Position numbers and translations under genes: made by a program
The notes under the pieces: generated by a model
The model's input: the letters and a program-made list of their open reading frames with translations, nothing else
Database searches by the model: none
Told to the model about the DNA's origin: nothing
Shown here: positions 49,301-57,356 of the stretch, one piece after another
Position numbering within the stretch: the stretch's first letter is position 1
Layout: every line of letters starts with the position of its first letter
Assembly: GCA_005239165.1 (NCBI GenBank)
Contig: RAPG01000002.1
Location: 186,001 to 250,000 of the forward strand
Reading direction: 5' to 3'
DNA: 64,000 nucleotides
Source of the DNA: Allopusillimonas ginsengisoli
Lineage (GTDB): Bacteria; Pseudomonadota; Gammaproteobacteria; Burkholderiales; Burkholderiaceae_B

Positions 49301-50047
49301 TCAGTTAGACCAGCCGCCATCAATGACATGAGTGGTTCCGGTGGTGAAGGCTGCTTCATCCGAGGCCAGATAGGCCGCCAGAGCGGCAATTTCGTCGGCC
49401 TTGCCAACACGGCCAATAGGCTGCCGCGCAACAAAGGCTGCATGGATTTCTTCTTCAGTTTTACCGTATTTTTCAGCCTGATGGGCGATCCGCCCATGGA
49501 GCGACGGCGATTCTATGGTGCCAGGACAAATCGCATTGCAGCGCACTCCACTGGCGACATAGTCGGCTGCAACCGACTTGGTCAGCCCTATGACGGCAGC
49601 CTTGGTTGTGCCATAGGCAAAACGGTTGGGCACACCCTTGATGCTGGAAGCGGAAGATGACATATTAATAATCGACCCGCCACGCTTTTCGAGCATGCCG
49701 GGAAGAAATGCACGTATCGTGTAATACATGGAGGTAACATTGAGCCGCATGGAGAAATCCCATGCCTCCAGGTCAGTACCCAGAACGTCTCCGTCGTGAA
49801 CATAGCCGGCGCAATTGAACAACACGTCTATGGGCCCCAGGCGCTCTGCAAGCGCCTGTACGGCCGCCTGATCCGTGACGTCCAGGCGTTCAGTCTGGCA
49901 ACCTGTCAAACCGGCCAGAAGATCTTCATTGATATCTGTTGCAACAACCACCGCGCCTTCCCGAACAAAGCGCTCTGCCGTGGCCCTGCCTATGCCTTGC
50001 CCTGCTGCCGTTATCACGGCCAGCTTACCTGCCAAACGACCTTCCAT
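49301..50047 (-). CDS. SDR family oxidoreductase, probable 2-keto-3-deoxy sugar-acid dehydrogenase
   Basis: 248-residue classical SDR: cofactor loop TAAGQGIGRATAERF, NCAGYV, catalytic Ser in INMSSSASS and YGTTK for Tyr/Lys. The pattern SIKGVPNRFAYGTTKAAVIG and GTIESPSLHGRI is that of 2-keto-3-deoxy-L-fuconate dehydrogenases. GGGAGCGCTTC precedes ATG 50047. It should oxidise the dehydratase product to the 2,4-diketo acid cleaved by the FAH protein. Confidence 0.87.
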   Translation of the reverse strand: MEGRLAGKLAVITAAGQGIGRATAERFVREGAVVVATDINEDLLAGLTGCQTERLDVTDQAAVQALAERLGPIDVLFNCAGYVHDGDVLGTDLEAWDFSMRLNVTSMYYTIRAFLPGMLEKRGGSIINMSSSASSIKGVPNRFAYGTTKAAVIGLTKSVAADYVASGVRCNAICPGTIESPSLHGRIAHQAEKYGKTEEEIHAAFVARQPIGRVGKADEIAALAAYLASDEAAFTTGTTHVIDGGWSN

Positions 50048-50398
50048 GAAGCGCTCCCTGTTCGCAAACGATTGAAATACAATTTATATAGAAAATCAAT
50101 TTTTATACCAGAATTTATCGTATGCCCGCAGCAAGCCTAGCGTCAATGTACTTATCAGGTATTTAACCTATCGAAAACCCCTATAACTGACGTCGTATTT
50201 CTGGCAGTGACCCGTAAATTAATGAAATGTTGTTTTTATATACAAAATTACGGGCTTGCTTGTGACTATTTGATTAGCCGGCAAGTGATCAGGCGTGTGG
50301 TGTTTTTTCTTTGAAGCATGAGCCCGTTGCCTGCAACCAAAACTTGTTTGCAGCGGCCAGATGAACTTGTCGGAAATTTCGAGTAGAATGATGCCTTC
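50048..50398. promoter_or_regulatory. AT-rich region between SDR operon and tRNA-Thr
   Basis: 351 bp with no gene. Near the SDR start is a palindrome, ATTGAAATACAAT at 50071-50083, within an AT-rich stretch continuing to about 50120, a candidate operator and promoter for the SDR-FAH operon. At the other end TAGAAT at 50384-50389 lies 10 bp before the tRNA and is its probable -10 box. Confidence 0.5.
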
Positions 50399-50474
50399 GC
50401 CGGTTTAGCTCAGTTGGTAGAGCAGCGCACTTGTAATGCGAAGGTCAGGAGTTCGACTCTTCTAACCGGCACCA
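50399..50474 (+). tRNA. tRNA-Thr (anticodon TGT)
   Basis: 76 nt including an encoded CCA. The acceptor arm pairs GCCGGTT with AACCGGC, the D-arm is AGCTCAGTTGGTAGAGC, the anticodon loop CTTGTAA gives TGT, and the T-loop is TTCGACT. The first pair of the anticodon stem is a G-A mismatch. Confidence 0.97.
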
Positions 50475-50490
50475 GAATTTGCAAACATTT

Positions 50491-50524
50491 ACGCCAATCC
50501 GAAAGGGTTGGCGTTTTTGTTTTT
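50491..50524 (+). terminator. Intrinsic terminator of tRNA-Thr
   Basis: Stem ACGCCAATCC 50491-50500 with GGGTTGGCGT 50505-50514, loop GAAA (a GNRA tetraloop), then TTTTGTTTTTT. A very similar hairpin occurs at 56007-56035. Confidence 0.9.
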
Positions 50525-50530
50525 AAGGAT

Positions 50531-50863
50531 TTAGGCGTGGGCATGGTCTGCACGTGTTACAGCCAAATGCAAGCCGGCACCATTAATAACGGCGAGTAAA
50601 GTCTTGATTGTGGGGTTGCCGTTGGGTGACAGCGCACGGTACAGGCTTTCGCGCGGAATTCCCGCCCTTTGCGCAACACGGGCCATGCCTTGCGCTTCAG
50701 CCACATGCCGCAAGGCCAGCAATAATGCTGCCTGCCCGCCTGGTAAGTCTGCCTCATCCAGCGCAGCGGCCAAATAGTCGTTTATAAACTCGGGGTCGGC
50801 CTTCAGCATGTCAATTACCGCCTCGTCGTATGGGCGACCTATTGGTTTGTTATGTACACTCAT
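50531..50863 (-). CDS. HigA-like antitoxin (addiction module antidote protein)
   Basis: 110 residues. GRPYDEAVIDMLKADPEFINDYLAAALDE is the N-terminal dimer region of the family, followed by a helix-turn-helix (MARVAQRAGIPRESLYRALS, NPTIKTLLAVINGAGLHLAV). It neutralises the toxin encoded just upstream and likely represses the operon. ATG 50863 overlaps the toxin stop (4 bp); the frame open to 50896 is longer but lies within the toxin gene. Confidence 0.88.
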   Translation of the reverse strand: MSVHNKPIGRPYDEAVIDMLKADPEFINDYLAAALDEADLPGGQAALLLALRHVAEAQGMARVAQRAGIPRESLYRALSPNGNPTIKTLLAVINGAGLHLAVTRADHAHA

Positions 50864-51201
50864 GATGTTTTCTCTCGATTTTGCCACTCTTGCCAATGTA
50901 AAATGGCGGCATTTATATCCGCTTTCTGTGTGCGTTTATCACCTCCGGCCAACAGCAGTATCAACTGTTTTCCAGCTTGTGCGTAATACACTCGATAGCC
51001 TGCCCCCCACTTAATGCGTAGCTCCCATACGCCACCATAAATAGGCTTGCAATCCCCAAAATTGCCGCCAGCAAGACGATTCAGGCGTGTCAAGATGCGG
51101 GCGCGCGCTTGGCGGTCAGCTAACCCGGTCAGCCACTTGATAAACGGGTCGTGCCCTTCAGGGCTAATGTAATCAAGCACTTGATACATAGGTTTGTGCA
51201 T
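50860..51201 (-). CDS. RelE/HigB-like toxin (Gp49/DUF891 family)
   Basis: 113 residues. VLDYISPEGHDPFIKWLTGLADRQARARILTRLNRL and GVWELRIKWGAGYRVYYAQAG followed by LLAGGDKRTQKADINAA are the marks of this ribosome-dependent mRNase family. Toxin-first order fits HigBA-type modules. It lies directly behind tRNA-Thr, a frequent place for acquired genes. Confidence 0.9.
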   Translation of the reverse strand: MHKPMYQVLDYISPEGHDPFIKWLTGLADRQARARILTRLNRLAGGNFGDCKPIYGGVWELRIKWGAGYRVYYAQAGKQLILLLAGGDKRTQKADINAAILHWQEWQNREKTS

Positions 51202-51613
51202 TATACGTTACAAAAATAGAAAATTAACTTGTCACTGCTTCCTGCGTAGGCACTTCCCCACCGGGGGCTGTTTCATACAGACCTGCGCCAGAGACCAGCA
51301 CTCAATTTTCGTATAACGTGCGCGTCGACGGTAGTGCTTTTTCACAATAGCGTGCCGTTTATGTCCCTGAAGTCTGCGCCTCAACGTCGGCAGACAGCAG
51401 CCACTCATTAAGTCAAGGTACCGGAATCTAGACGCTCACCGCCTCCACGAGACACACTCCGCAGCATCCAGACTGCGAAAACATGAACTGCCGGCCGCCA
51501 GCAAGTATGGCTTCAAAAGTGCTTTCTGGCGCACCAGAACAATCGGCACATGCAAATGAGAATTGTTGTTATTATGTAAGGCCTTCCACATTCTGCCCGC
51601 CTTTTCTCTCTTC
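51202..51613. promoter_or_regulatory. fecI upstream region with Fur box
   Basis: 412 bp between the toxin start and fecI without a convincing gene. A 19-bp sequence at 51558-51576, GAGAATTGTTGTTATTATG, matches the Fur consensus at 12 of 19 positions and lies 37 bp before the fecI start, so the sigma factor gene should be repressed by Fur with iron. Confidence 0.65.
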
Positions 51614-52120
51614 ATGTCCCGTTTCGGCAAACTCAGCACAGACTGGCTCGCCCATTACAGCCAGCTGGTCGACACATGGCGTCAACGCCCCAATGGGCGC
51701 GAAGACGCCGAAGACGCCATGCATGACACTGTTGTGGGCATGCTCGAAAGCGGTGTGGGCGTCATCGACAACCCGCGTGCCTACATGGCTCGCGGTACAT
51801 CAAATGGCCTGATCAGCCGGTATCGCCGTCTCAACGTAATTGATTTCACGCCACTGCAAGACCTAAGCGAAGCCCAGCACCCCACCACAGCATCTGCCGA
51901 CGAAGGGCTGCGGTTTCAGCAACTGGCTGATGCGCTTATGGATGCGCTCGAAGCGCTTCCACCAAAATGCAGGCATGTATACATCAGGCACCGGCTCGAA
52001 GGCTGTAGCCATACCGAAATCGCCGACGAAATGGGTCTGTCGCGCAGCATGGTAGAAAAATACATGACACGCGCCCTGCGTCATATTCAGCAGAAGTTGC
52101 AGCGCTATGTGCCATACTGA
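51614..52120 (+). CDS. fecI: FecI-type ECF RNA polymerase sigma factor
   Basis: 168 residues. Sigma region 2 (DAEDAMHDTVVGMLESG, ISRYRRLNVIDF) and region 4 (LEALPPKCRHVYIRHRLEGC, THTEIADEMGLSRSMVEKYM-like helix-turn-helix) are complete. It directs transcription of the siderophore receptor gene when the cell-surface signal arrives. ATG 51614 gives the usual N-terminus; the frame from 51563 starts inside the Fur box. It overlaps fecR by 14 bp. Confidence 0.92.
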   Translation: MSRFGKLSTDWLAHYSQLVDTWRQRPNGREDAEDAMHDTVVGMLESGVGVIDNPRAYMARGTSNGLISRYRRLNVIDFTPLQDLSEAQHPTTASADEGLRFQQLADALMDALEALPPKCRHVYIRHRLEGCSHTEIADEMGLSRSMVEKYMTRALRHIQQKLQRYVPY

Positions 52121-53093
52121 CCTTGAACATCCTTCCGATGCTGCACACTGGTTCGCGCGCATGCATTCTGGCCAAATTACAGACCACGACCGGCAAGCGT
52201 TTGAGGCGTGGCGCAATGCCGACCCCGAACATGATCGCCAGTACCGCAACCTCAGCTATCTCTGGCAGGCCACATCAGCACTGCCAGAACAACGTCTGCG
52301 CGACATGATTGAACCGCACGGCATGCCGCACAGAACCAGGCCCGGCATATCCAGGCGCAAGTTTGGGCTAGGGCTGGCTGCAGGAGCTTCTGCACTGGCG
52401 ATGATCGGTGGTATTGCCGTTAATGCCTGGTGGCTGCAGCAGCCCCCAGACACTCTGACGCTGATTACCAAAAAGGGAGAACGCCGCCAGGCCACACTGC
52501 CTGATGGTTCTGTACTGTTCCTTAATACCGACACAATCGCTGTAATGCGGTTTTACGAAGATCAGCGCCAGATTGCCCTGCAACAGGGCGAAGTGTTTTT
52601 CGAGGTCAGCACTGATACGGCCCGGCCCTTCATCGTAGATGCTGGTCTGGGGCGGGTTACTGTCACGGGCACCCGCTTTAATGTACGGCGCGATGCCCAG
52701 GCCATGCAGGTAAGCGTAGCCTCCGGGTCTGTGCGCGTGCAGGCGGGGAACTGGTGGAACCCTCGCGAGCACCATCTGACGGCAGACCAGCAGACCCGTG
52801 TTGTGTCAGGCCACGACATGGACAACGTTGACCATGCCAATGTCGAAAATATTGCTGCCTGGATGCGGGGCAAAGTGGTGTTTAACAATGCCCCGCTCAC
52901 GTATGTGATCGATGAAATGAACCGCTACCTTGACATGCCGGCTCGACTGGAGGCGCCCCAACTGGCCCGGCATTATGTGTCAGGGGTTTTCAGTGTCGAC
53001 GACCCACAGGCGATGATAAACGCCTTGCCGGCCATCGCTCCGGTACGCCTGGACCGCAAGCCCGATGGCCGGGTGAGCATTTTGCCGCGCTAA
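52107..53093 (+). CDS. fecR: FecR-type anti-sigma / sigma regulator
   Basis: 328 residues: a cytoplasmic N-terminal DUF4880 domain (AAHWFARMHSGQITDHDRQA), one membrane helix preceded by RRKFGLGLAAG, the periplasmic FecR domain (TLPDGSVLFLNTDT, VTVTGTRFNVR) and a C-terminal STN-like part (VFNNAPLTYVIDEMNRYL). The twin arginine before the helix suggests Tat-dependent insertion, as is known for some FecR proteins. It passes the signal from the receptor's N-terminal domain to FecI. Confidence 0.92.
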   Translation: MCHTDLEHPSDAAHWFARMHSGQITDHDRQAFEAWRNADPEHDRQYRNLSYLWQATSALPEQRLRDMIEPHGMPHRTRPGISRRKFGLGLAAGASALAMIGGIAVNAWWLQQPPDTLTLITKKGERRQATLPDGSVLFLNTDTIAVMRFYEDQRQIALQQGEVFFEVSTDTARPFIVDAGLGRVTVTGTRFNVRRDAQAMQVSVASGSVRVQAGNWWNPREHHLTADQQTRVVSGHDMDNVDHANVENIAAWMRGKVVFNNAPLTYVIDEMNRYLDMPARLEAPQLARHYVSGVFSVDDPQAMINALPAIAPVRLDRKPDGRVSILPR

Positions 53094-53500
53094 TGCGCCA
53101 AGAGCCCCCGAGGCGTTTACCGACACAGTGTCCTGAATGGCCAACACCACACAATTGCTAATTGTGGCCAATTCCGTTCAATAAACGCCAATCCACGGAA
53201 AAATGTGGCATTCCAGCCAAACCATTCACATATCGCATGAGGTGCAATGCCAGCCATAGCGTGACGTTAAACGCCCGGATCTTTCATTGTCATCTGCCTG
53301 CGCCCTAGTTTTCCTGCAATAAAAAGCAAATTATCAGCGAAGTTACATAATAATAATGATTATTATTCCGGTGATGACAGGCCTCGTGCGTCTATAGAGA
53401 TGTATGGGCGGGTTTGTCTGACCAACCTGCCCGTGCTCCGACCCTGCAGGGTGGAGCAATTCCTGTGACCCACAGCAACCTCTCATTGGAAATCTGCATT
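53094..53500. promoter_or_regulatory. TonB receptor promoter region with strong Fur box
   Basis: 407 bp without a gene. AATAATAATGATTATTATT at 53349-53367 is a nearly perfect 19-bp palindrome matching the Fur consensus at 14 of 19 positions. A FecI-dependent promoter is expected just downstream, but I cannot point to it with confidence. Confidence 0.8.
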
Positions 53501-55966
53501 GTGACTACTGCAAGATCACGTCGTGCCCAAAGGCCGACGCCTTACATTGCCCGCATCGGCATGACCTCGCTGGCCCTTTCTCTGACTCTGGCATTTGGCA
53601 TGGCGCCTGAAGCTGCCATGGCGCAGGAATCACCGGTAAGGGTCAGCATTCGCAGCCAGCCGCTGGGCGATGCGCTATTGCAACTGGGCAAACAGACTTC
53701 GCTGCAAATTTTCTTTTCACAAAGCGTAGTGGCCGGGTTGACCGCGCATGATGTGGCGGGAAACCTGCAGCCAGAAGATGCGCTGCAGCAACTGCTGCAG
53801 GGAACGGGCATTAAATACGCCAGAAGTGGCAATAACATCACACTGACAAGCCCACAGTCAGCCGCAGCTGCAGCGACAGCCGCAACAGCGACAACAACTG
53901 CAACAGCACAGCTTGCGCCCGTCATGATCAAGGGCGGTATTCTTGGCGATCTGTCAGCCCCGTATGCAGGCGGGCAATTGGCAACAGGCGGCAGCCTGGG
54001 TTTGCTGGGTGCTGAAGACATCATGGATTCCCCATTTAGCACCGTCAACTACACCTCTGAGCTACTGTATGACCAGCAGGCGCGTACGCTGGCCGATGTG
54101 GTGGTCAACGATGCTTCAGTGCGCACCCTGACCTCCACCGGCGGCTTTGGCGAAGACTTCCAGATCCGTGGTTTCCCCGTGGGCAGTGGCGATGTTAGTG
54201 TCAACGGACTGTACGGGCTGGTGTCGTCCAGCCGCGTTCCTGTGCAAATTCTGGAGCGTGTCGAGGTATTAAAAGGCCCGGGCACTCTGATGCGCGGTAT
54301 ACCGCCAAACGGTAGTGTTGGCGGCAGCATTAATGTGGTAACCAAGCGTGCCGATGACGAACCGCTTACACGCGTGACCGGCAGCTATGCGAGCGAGAAG
54401 AACCTCACGGCGCAGTTAGACTTGGGCCGCCGCTTTGGCGAAGACAACGCCTGGGGTGTGCGATTTAATGGCGTAGTGCGGGGTGGCGAGGCTACTACCC
54501 GCGACGGCGAGCAAAAGCTGGGCATGGCGGCACTGGGCGTGGACTATCGCGGCGAACGTCTGCGCTGGTCTATGGATGCCATCCACCAGGAAGACGTATT
54601 GGAAAATATTCGCTCTCAGCTTGGCTTTGACAAAAGCGTGACTGAGCTGCCCGATCCGCCCGATGGCCGCACAAACTTTTACCCGGGCACCCGCTTGACC
54701 CAGCGCGACAGCACGGTCATGTCACGGCTGGAATACGACTTTACCGACAAGGTGACGGCCCACGTCGGTGTGGGGTATAGAGAGGGCAATAACCGGCAGA
54801 TTTTTCCGGTAAACGTTGTACCTGGCAGCCCGCCGAACCGGCAGTCGGCAGATGCAGATGGAAATTTTTCTGTCATGACCACCTATTACGATAGCTATTC
54901 CAAGACTTTAAGCAGTGATGCTGGCCTGACAGCAGACTTCGATACAGGTGCTATCGGCCATAGGGTAGCGCTTGGCCTTACCTACATGGATCAGGAGCTT
55001 GGCAACGCTTATTCAGCTGGCACCATCGATGTGCCGTCCAACATCTATAACCCCACGCCGCTGCCGCCCGGACCGGCCGACAGGCTTTCTCCGAAGCGGG
55101 CTTCCCAGACCAGTCTGACCAGCTACGCCGTATCTGACACGCTGTCATTTGCCGACGACCGGGTACTGCTGACTCTGGGCGCACGCCATCAGACCGTAGA
55201 TGTGAACAGCTACAGCACCACCACGGGTGCAAGAACTAGCGGCTACCGCGCCAGTGCCGTGTCACCGGTCGCCGGCATTGTGTTCAAGCCGCTGGACTAT
55301 GTGTCGATATACGGCAATTTCACCCAGGGGCTGACGCGCGGCACGATAGTAGGCCAGAATTATGCCAACCAGGGCGAAGTGCTGGATCCGTACAAATCCA
55401 AGCAGTATGAGACGGGCGTCAAGGTTGACTGGGGCGATATCACCACTACGCTCGCCTTCTGGCAGATCGCACGCCCAGCGGGTCAGGAAGATGACAATAA
55501 CGTCTACGGTTACTTTGGTGAACAGCGCAACCGTGGCGTAGAGCTGACGGCCTTTGGTGAACTTTTGCCCGGGCTGCGTCTGATGGCCAGCGCTGCTTAT
55601 ACTCAGGGCAAACTTACCAAGACGCAAGATGGCGTCAATGAAGGCAATCGCGCACCCGGTGTGCCAACAAGCACGTACAACCTGGGCCTGGACTGGGACA
55701 CCCCATGGGTCGAAGGTTTGAGTCTTAATGGTCGTGTGTTGCGGACGTCATCGGTGTATCTGAACAACACCAATACGCTGCGACTGCCCAGCCTGACCCG
55801 CTTTGATGTAGGGGCGCGCTATCGCACCAAAATTGCCGGCAAGGCCGTGGTGATACGCGCCAATATTGAAAACCTGACCGACAAACGCTATTGGCTGGCA
55901 TCCAACTCTTTCGCCACCAATGGAGCAGGCCGTACATACATGCTGTCGGCGTCGGTGAATTTTTGA
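53501..55966 (+). CDS. TonB-dependent siderophore receptor with STN signalling domain (FpvA-like)
   Basis: 821 residues from GTG 53501 (VTTARSRRAQRP), with a signal peptide ending AAMAQ. The order is STN domain (residues about 50-120: VSIRSQPLGDALLQLGKQTS), an Ala/Thr-rich linker, the plug (LADVVVNDASVRTLTS, FQIRGFPVG, ILERVEVLKGPGTLMRG) and a 22-strand barrel ending in the outer-membrane sorting sequence SASVNF. The STN domain and upstream fecIR make it a transducer as well as a transporter. TTG 53414 opens a longer frame but adds non-signal residues. Substrate is a ferric siderophore of unknown type. Confidence 0.92.
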   Translation: MTTARSRRAQRPTPYIARIGMTSLALSLTLAFGMAPEAAMAQESPVRVSIRSQPLGDALLQLGKQTSLQIFFSQSVVAGLTAHDVAGNLQPEDALQQLLQGTGIKYARSGNNITLTSPQSAAAAATAATATTTATAQLAPVMIKGGILGDLSAPYAGGQLATGGSLGLLGAEDIMDSPFSTVNYTSELLYDQQARTLADVVVNDASVRTLTSTGGFGEDFQIRGFPVGSGDVSVNGLYGLVSSSRVPVQILERVEVLKGPGTLMRGIPPNGSVGGSINVVTKRADDEPLTRVTGSYASEKNLTAQLDLGRRFGEDNAWGVRFNGVVRGGEATTRDGEQKLGMAALGVDYRGERLRWSMDAIHQEDVLENIRSQLGFDKSVTELPDPPDGRTNFYPGTRLTQRDSTVMSRLEYDFTDKVTAHVGVGYREGNNRQIFPVNVVPGSPPNRQSADADGNFSVMTTYYDSYSKTLSSDAGLTADFDTGAIGHRVALGLTYMDQELGNAYSAGTIDVPSNIYNPTPLPPGPADRLSPKRASQTSLTSYAVSDTLSFADDRVLLTLGARHQTVDVNSYSTTTGARTSGYRASAVSPVAGIVFKPLDYVSIYGNFTQGLTRGTIVGQNYANQGEVLDPYKSKQYETGVKVDWGDITTTLAFWQIARPAGQEDDNNVYGYFGEQRNRGVELTAFGELLPGLRLMASAAYTQGKLTKTQDGVNEGNRAPGVPTSTYNLGLDWDTPWVEGLSLNGRVLRTSSVYLNNTNTLRLPSLTRFDVGARYRTKIAGKAVVIRANIENLTDKRYWLASNSFATNGAGRTYMLSASVNF

Positions 55967-56006
55967 AGACCGGGGTTCAGCCTTTTAGCTGACGTCCATA
56001 AGCGTT

Positions 56007-56035
56007 ACGCCAACCCTTCGGGGTTGGCGTTTTTG
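56007..56035 (+). terminator. Intrinsic terminator after the TonB receptor
   Basis: Stem ACGCCAACCC 56007-56016 with GGGTTGGCGT 56021-56030, loop TTCG (a UUCG tetraloop), then TTTT. It lies 40 bp after the receptor stop and also touches the end of the orphan antitoxin gene on the other strand. Confidence 0.92.
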
Positions 56036-56036
56036 T

Positions 56037-56210
56037 TCACGAAGATGGAACGTCTACCTTTTTGCGCAGCAATTCAGCTCGCCACGCGACAGCTTCGGCC
56101 TCTACTTCGGCCGCAGAAACCAGATCACCGGCGTTAGCCGAATCTAGCCCGATTTGTACTTGACGACGAAACCAGGCGTCATGCGCTGCGGTTTCTTCTT
56201 CCTGTCGCAT
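56037..56210 (-). CDS. Orphan RelB/ParD-like antitoxin fragment
   Basis: 57 residues from ATG 56210. HDAWFRRQVQIGLDSANAG followed by EVEAEAVAWRAELLRKK matches the short antitoxins that pair with RelE/ParE toxins; the family usually continues with the toxin gene immediately downstream. Here the stop is followed by the receptor terminator and no toxin. The frame open further to 56312 overlaps the dehydrogenase gene and is ignored. Probably a remnant of a toxin-antitoxin module. Confidence 0.6.
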   Translation of the reverse strand: MRQEEETAAHDAWFRRQVQIGLDSANAGDLVSAAEVEAEAVAWRAELLRKKVDVPSS

Positions 56211-56223
56211 AAACTTATCCGTG

Positions 56224-57306
56224 CTAGCCCTGAATATGCCTGGCAATTGCCTGGCCGACTTCTGTCGTCGATGCCTCGCCGCCCAGGTCAGGCGTGCGTG
56301 GGCCATGTTCAAGAATTTGCTCGATGGAGTTGAGCATGGTTTTTGCGGCGGCGTCGTAACGTTCGTCTATGGTGCCGAAAAACTCCAGCATCAAAGCTGC
56401 AGACCAGATCATGCCCACGGGGTTGGCGATATTGCGGCCGTATATGTCGGGTGCCGAACCATGGACCGGCTCAAACAGCGATGGAAACAAACGCTCTGGA
56501 TTGAGGTTGGCCGAAGGCGCAATGCCGATGGTGCCAGCGCAGGCGGGCCCAAGGTCGGACAAGATATCGCCAAACAGGTTAGATGCCACCACCACATCAA
56601 AACGCTCTGGGCTGAGCACAAACCGGGCCGCAAGAATATCAATGTGGTATTTGTCCCAGGTAATGTCTGGGTAGTTTTGCGCCATGGCTTCCATGCGCTG
56701 ATCCCAATACGGCATGCTGACGGCAATGCCATTGGATTTGGTTGCAGAGGTAACGTGCCTGGCGGGACGTTTTTTGGCAAGCTCAAAGGCATACTTCAGA
56801 ACTCGGTCTACGCCCTTGCGTGAGAATACCGACTCTTGAATGACGATTTCGCGATCGGTATCTTTGTACAGCGTGCCGCCAAGGTCTGTGTATTCGCCTT
56901 CGGTGTTTTCGCGAACCACCAGAAAGTCGATGTCGCCAGGCTTTTTGTTGGCCAATGGGCATGGCACACCGGGCATCAGCCTTACAGGACGAAGGTTGAT
57001 GTACTGATCAAACTCACGCCGAAATTTAAGCAGAGAACCCCACAGTGAAACGTGGTCAGCGACAACGTCGGGCCAGCCGACTGCACCAAACAGTATGGCG
57101 TCAAAGCCCTTTAGTCGTTCGAACCAGTCTGCAGGCATCATTTCGCCGTGTTGCTGGTAATAGTCGGCGCAGGCCCAGTCGAAATGCTCGTAGGCCAGAT
57201 CGAGCTCATGCCTGGAGGCCACAGCCTCAAGGGCCTCTAATGCCTGAGGCATAACTTCTTTGCCAATGCCGTCGCCAGCAATAACGGCGATATTAAATTT
57301 TGCCAT
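56224..57306 (-). CDS. Tartrate dehydrogenase / D-malate dehydrogenase family protein
   Basis: 360 residues of the isocitrate/isopropylmalate dehydrogenase fold. IAVIAGDGIGKEVMPQALE, FLVVRENTEGEYTDLGG, RFDVVVASNLFGDILSDLG and EPVHGSAPDIYGRNIANPVG are present; the FDWACADYYQQHGEMMP segment is typical of TtuC/DmlA enzymes rather than LeuB. These decarboxylate or oxidise tartrate and D-malate with NAD and Mn. 50 bp downstream of the asparaginase gene on the same strand, so likely co-transcribed. Confidence 0.9.
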   Translation of the reverse strand: MAKFNIAVIAGDGIGKEVMPQALEALEAVASRHELDLAYEHFDWACADYYQQHGEMMPADWFERLKGFDAILFGAVGWPDVVADHVSLWGSLLKFRREFDQYINLRPVRLMPGVPCPLANKKPGDIDFLVVRENTEGEYTDLGGTLYKDTDREIVIQESVFSRKGVDRVLKYAFELAKKRPARHVTSATKSNGIAVSMPYWDQRMEAMAQNYPDITWDKYHIDILAARFVLSPERFDVVVASNLFGDILSDLGPACAGTIGIAPSANLNPERLFPSLFEPVHGSAPDIYGRNIANPVGMIWSAALMLEFFGTIDERYDAAAKTMLNSIEQILEHGPRTPDLGGEASTTEVGQAIARHIQG

Positions 57307-57356
57307 GTTTCACTTCTTTAGTAATTTTGGTTGTTATGGGGTTACGCTGCCATACA

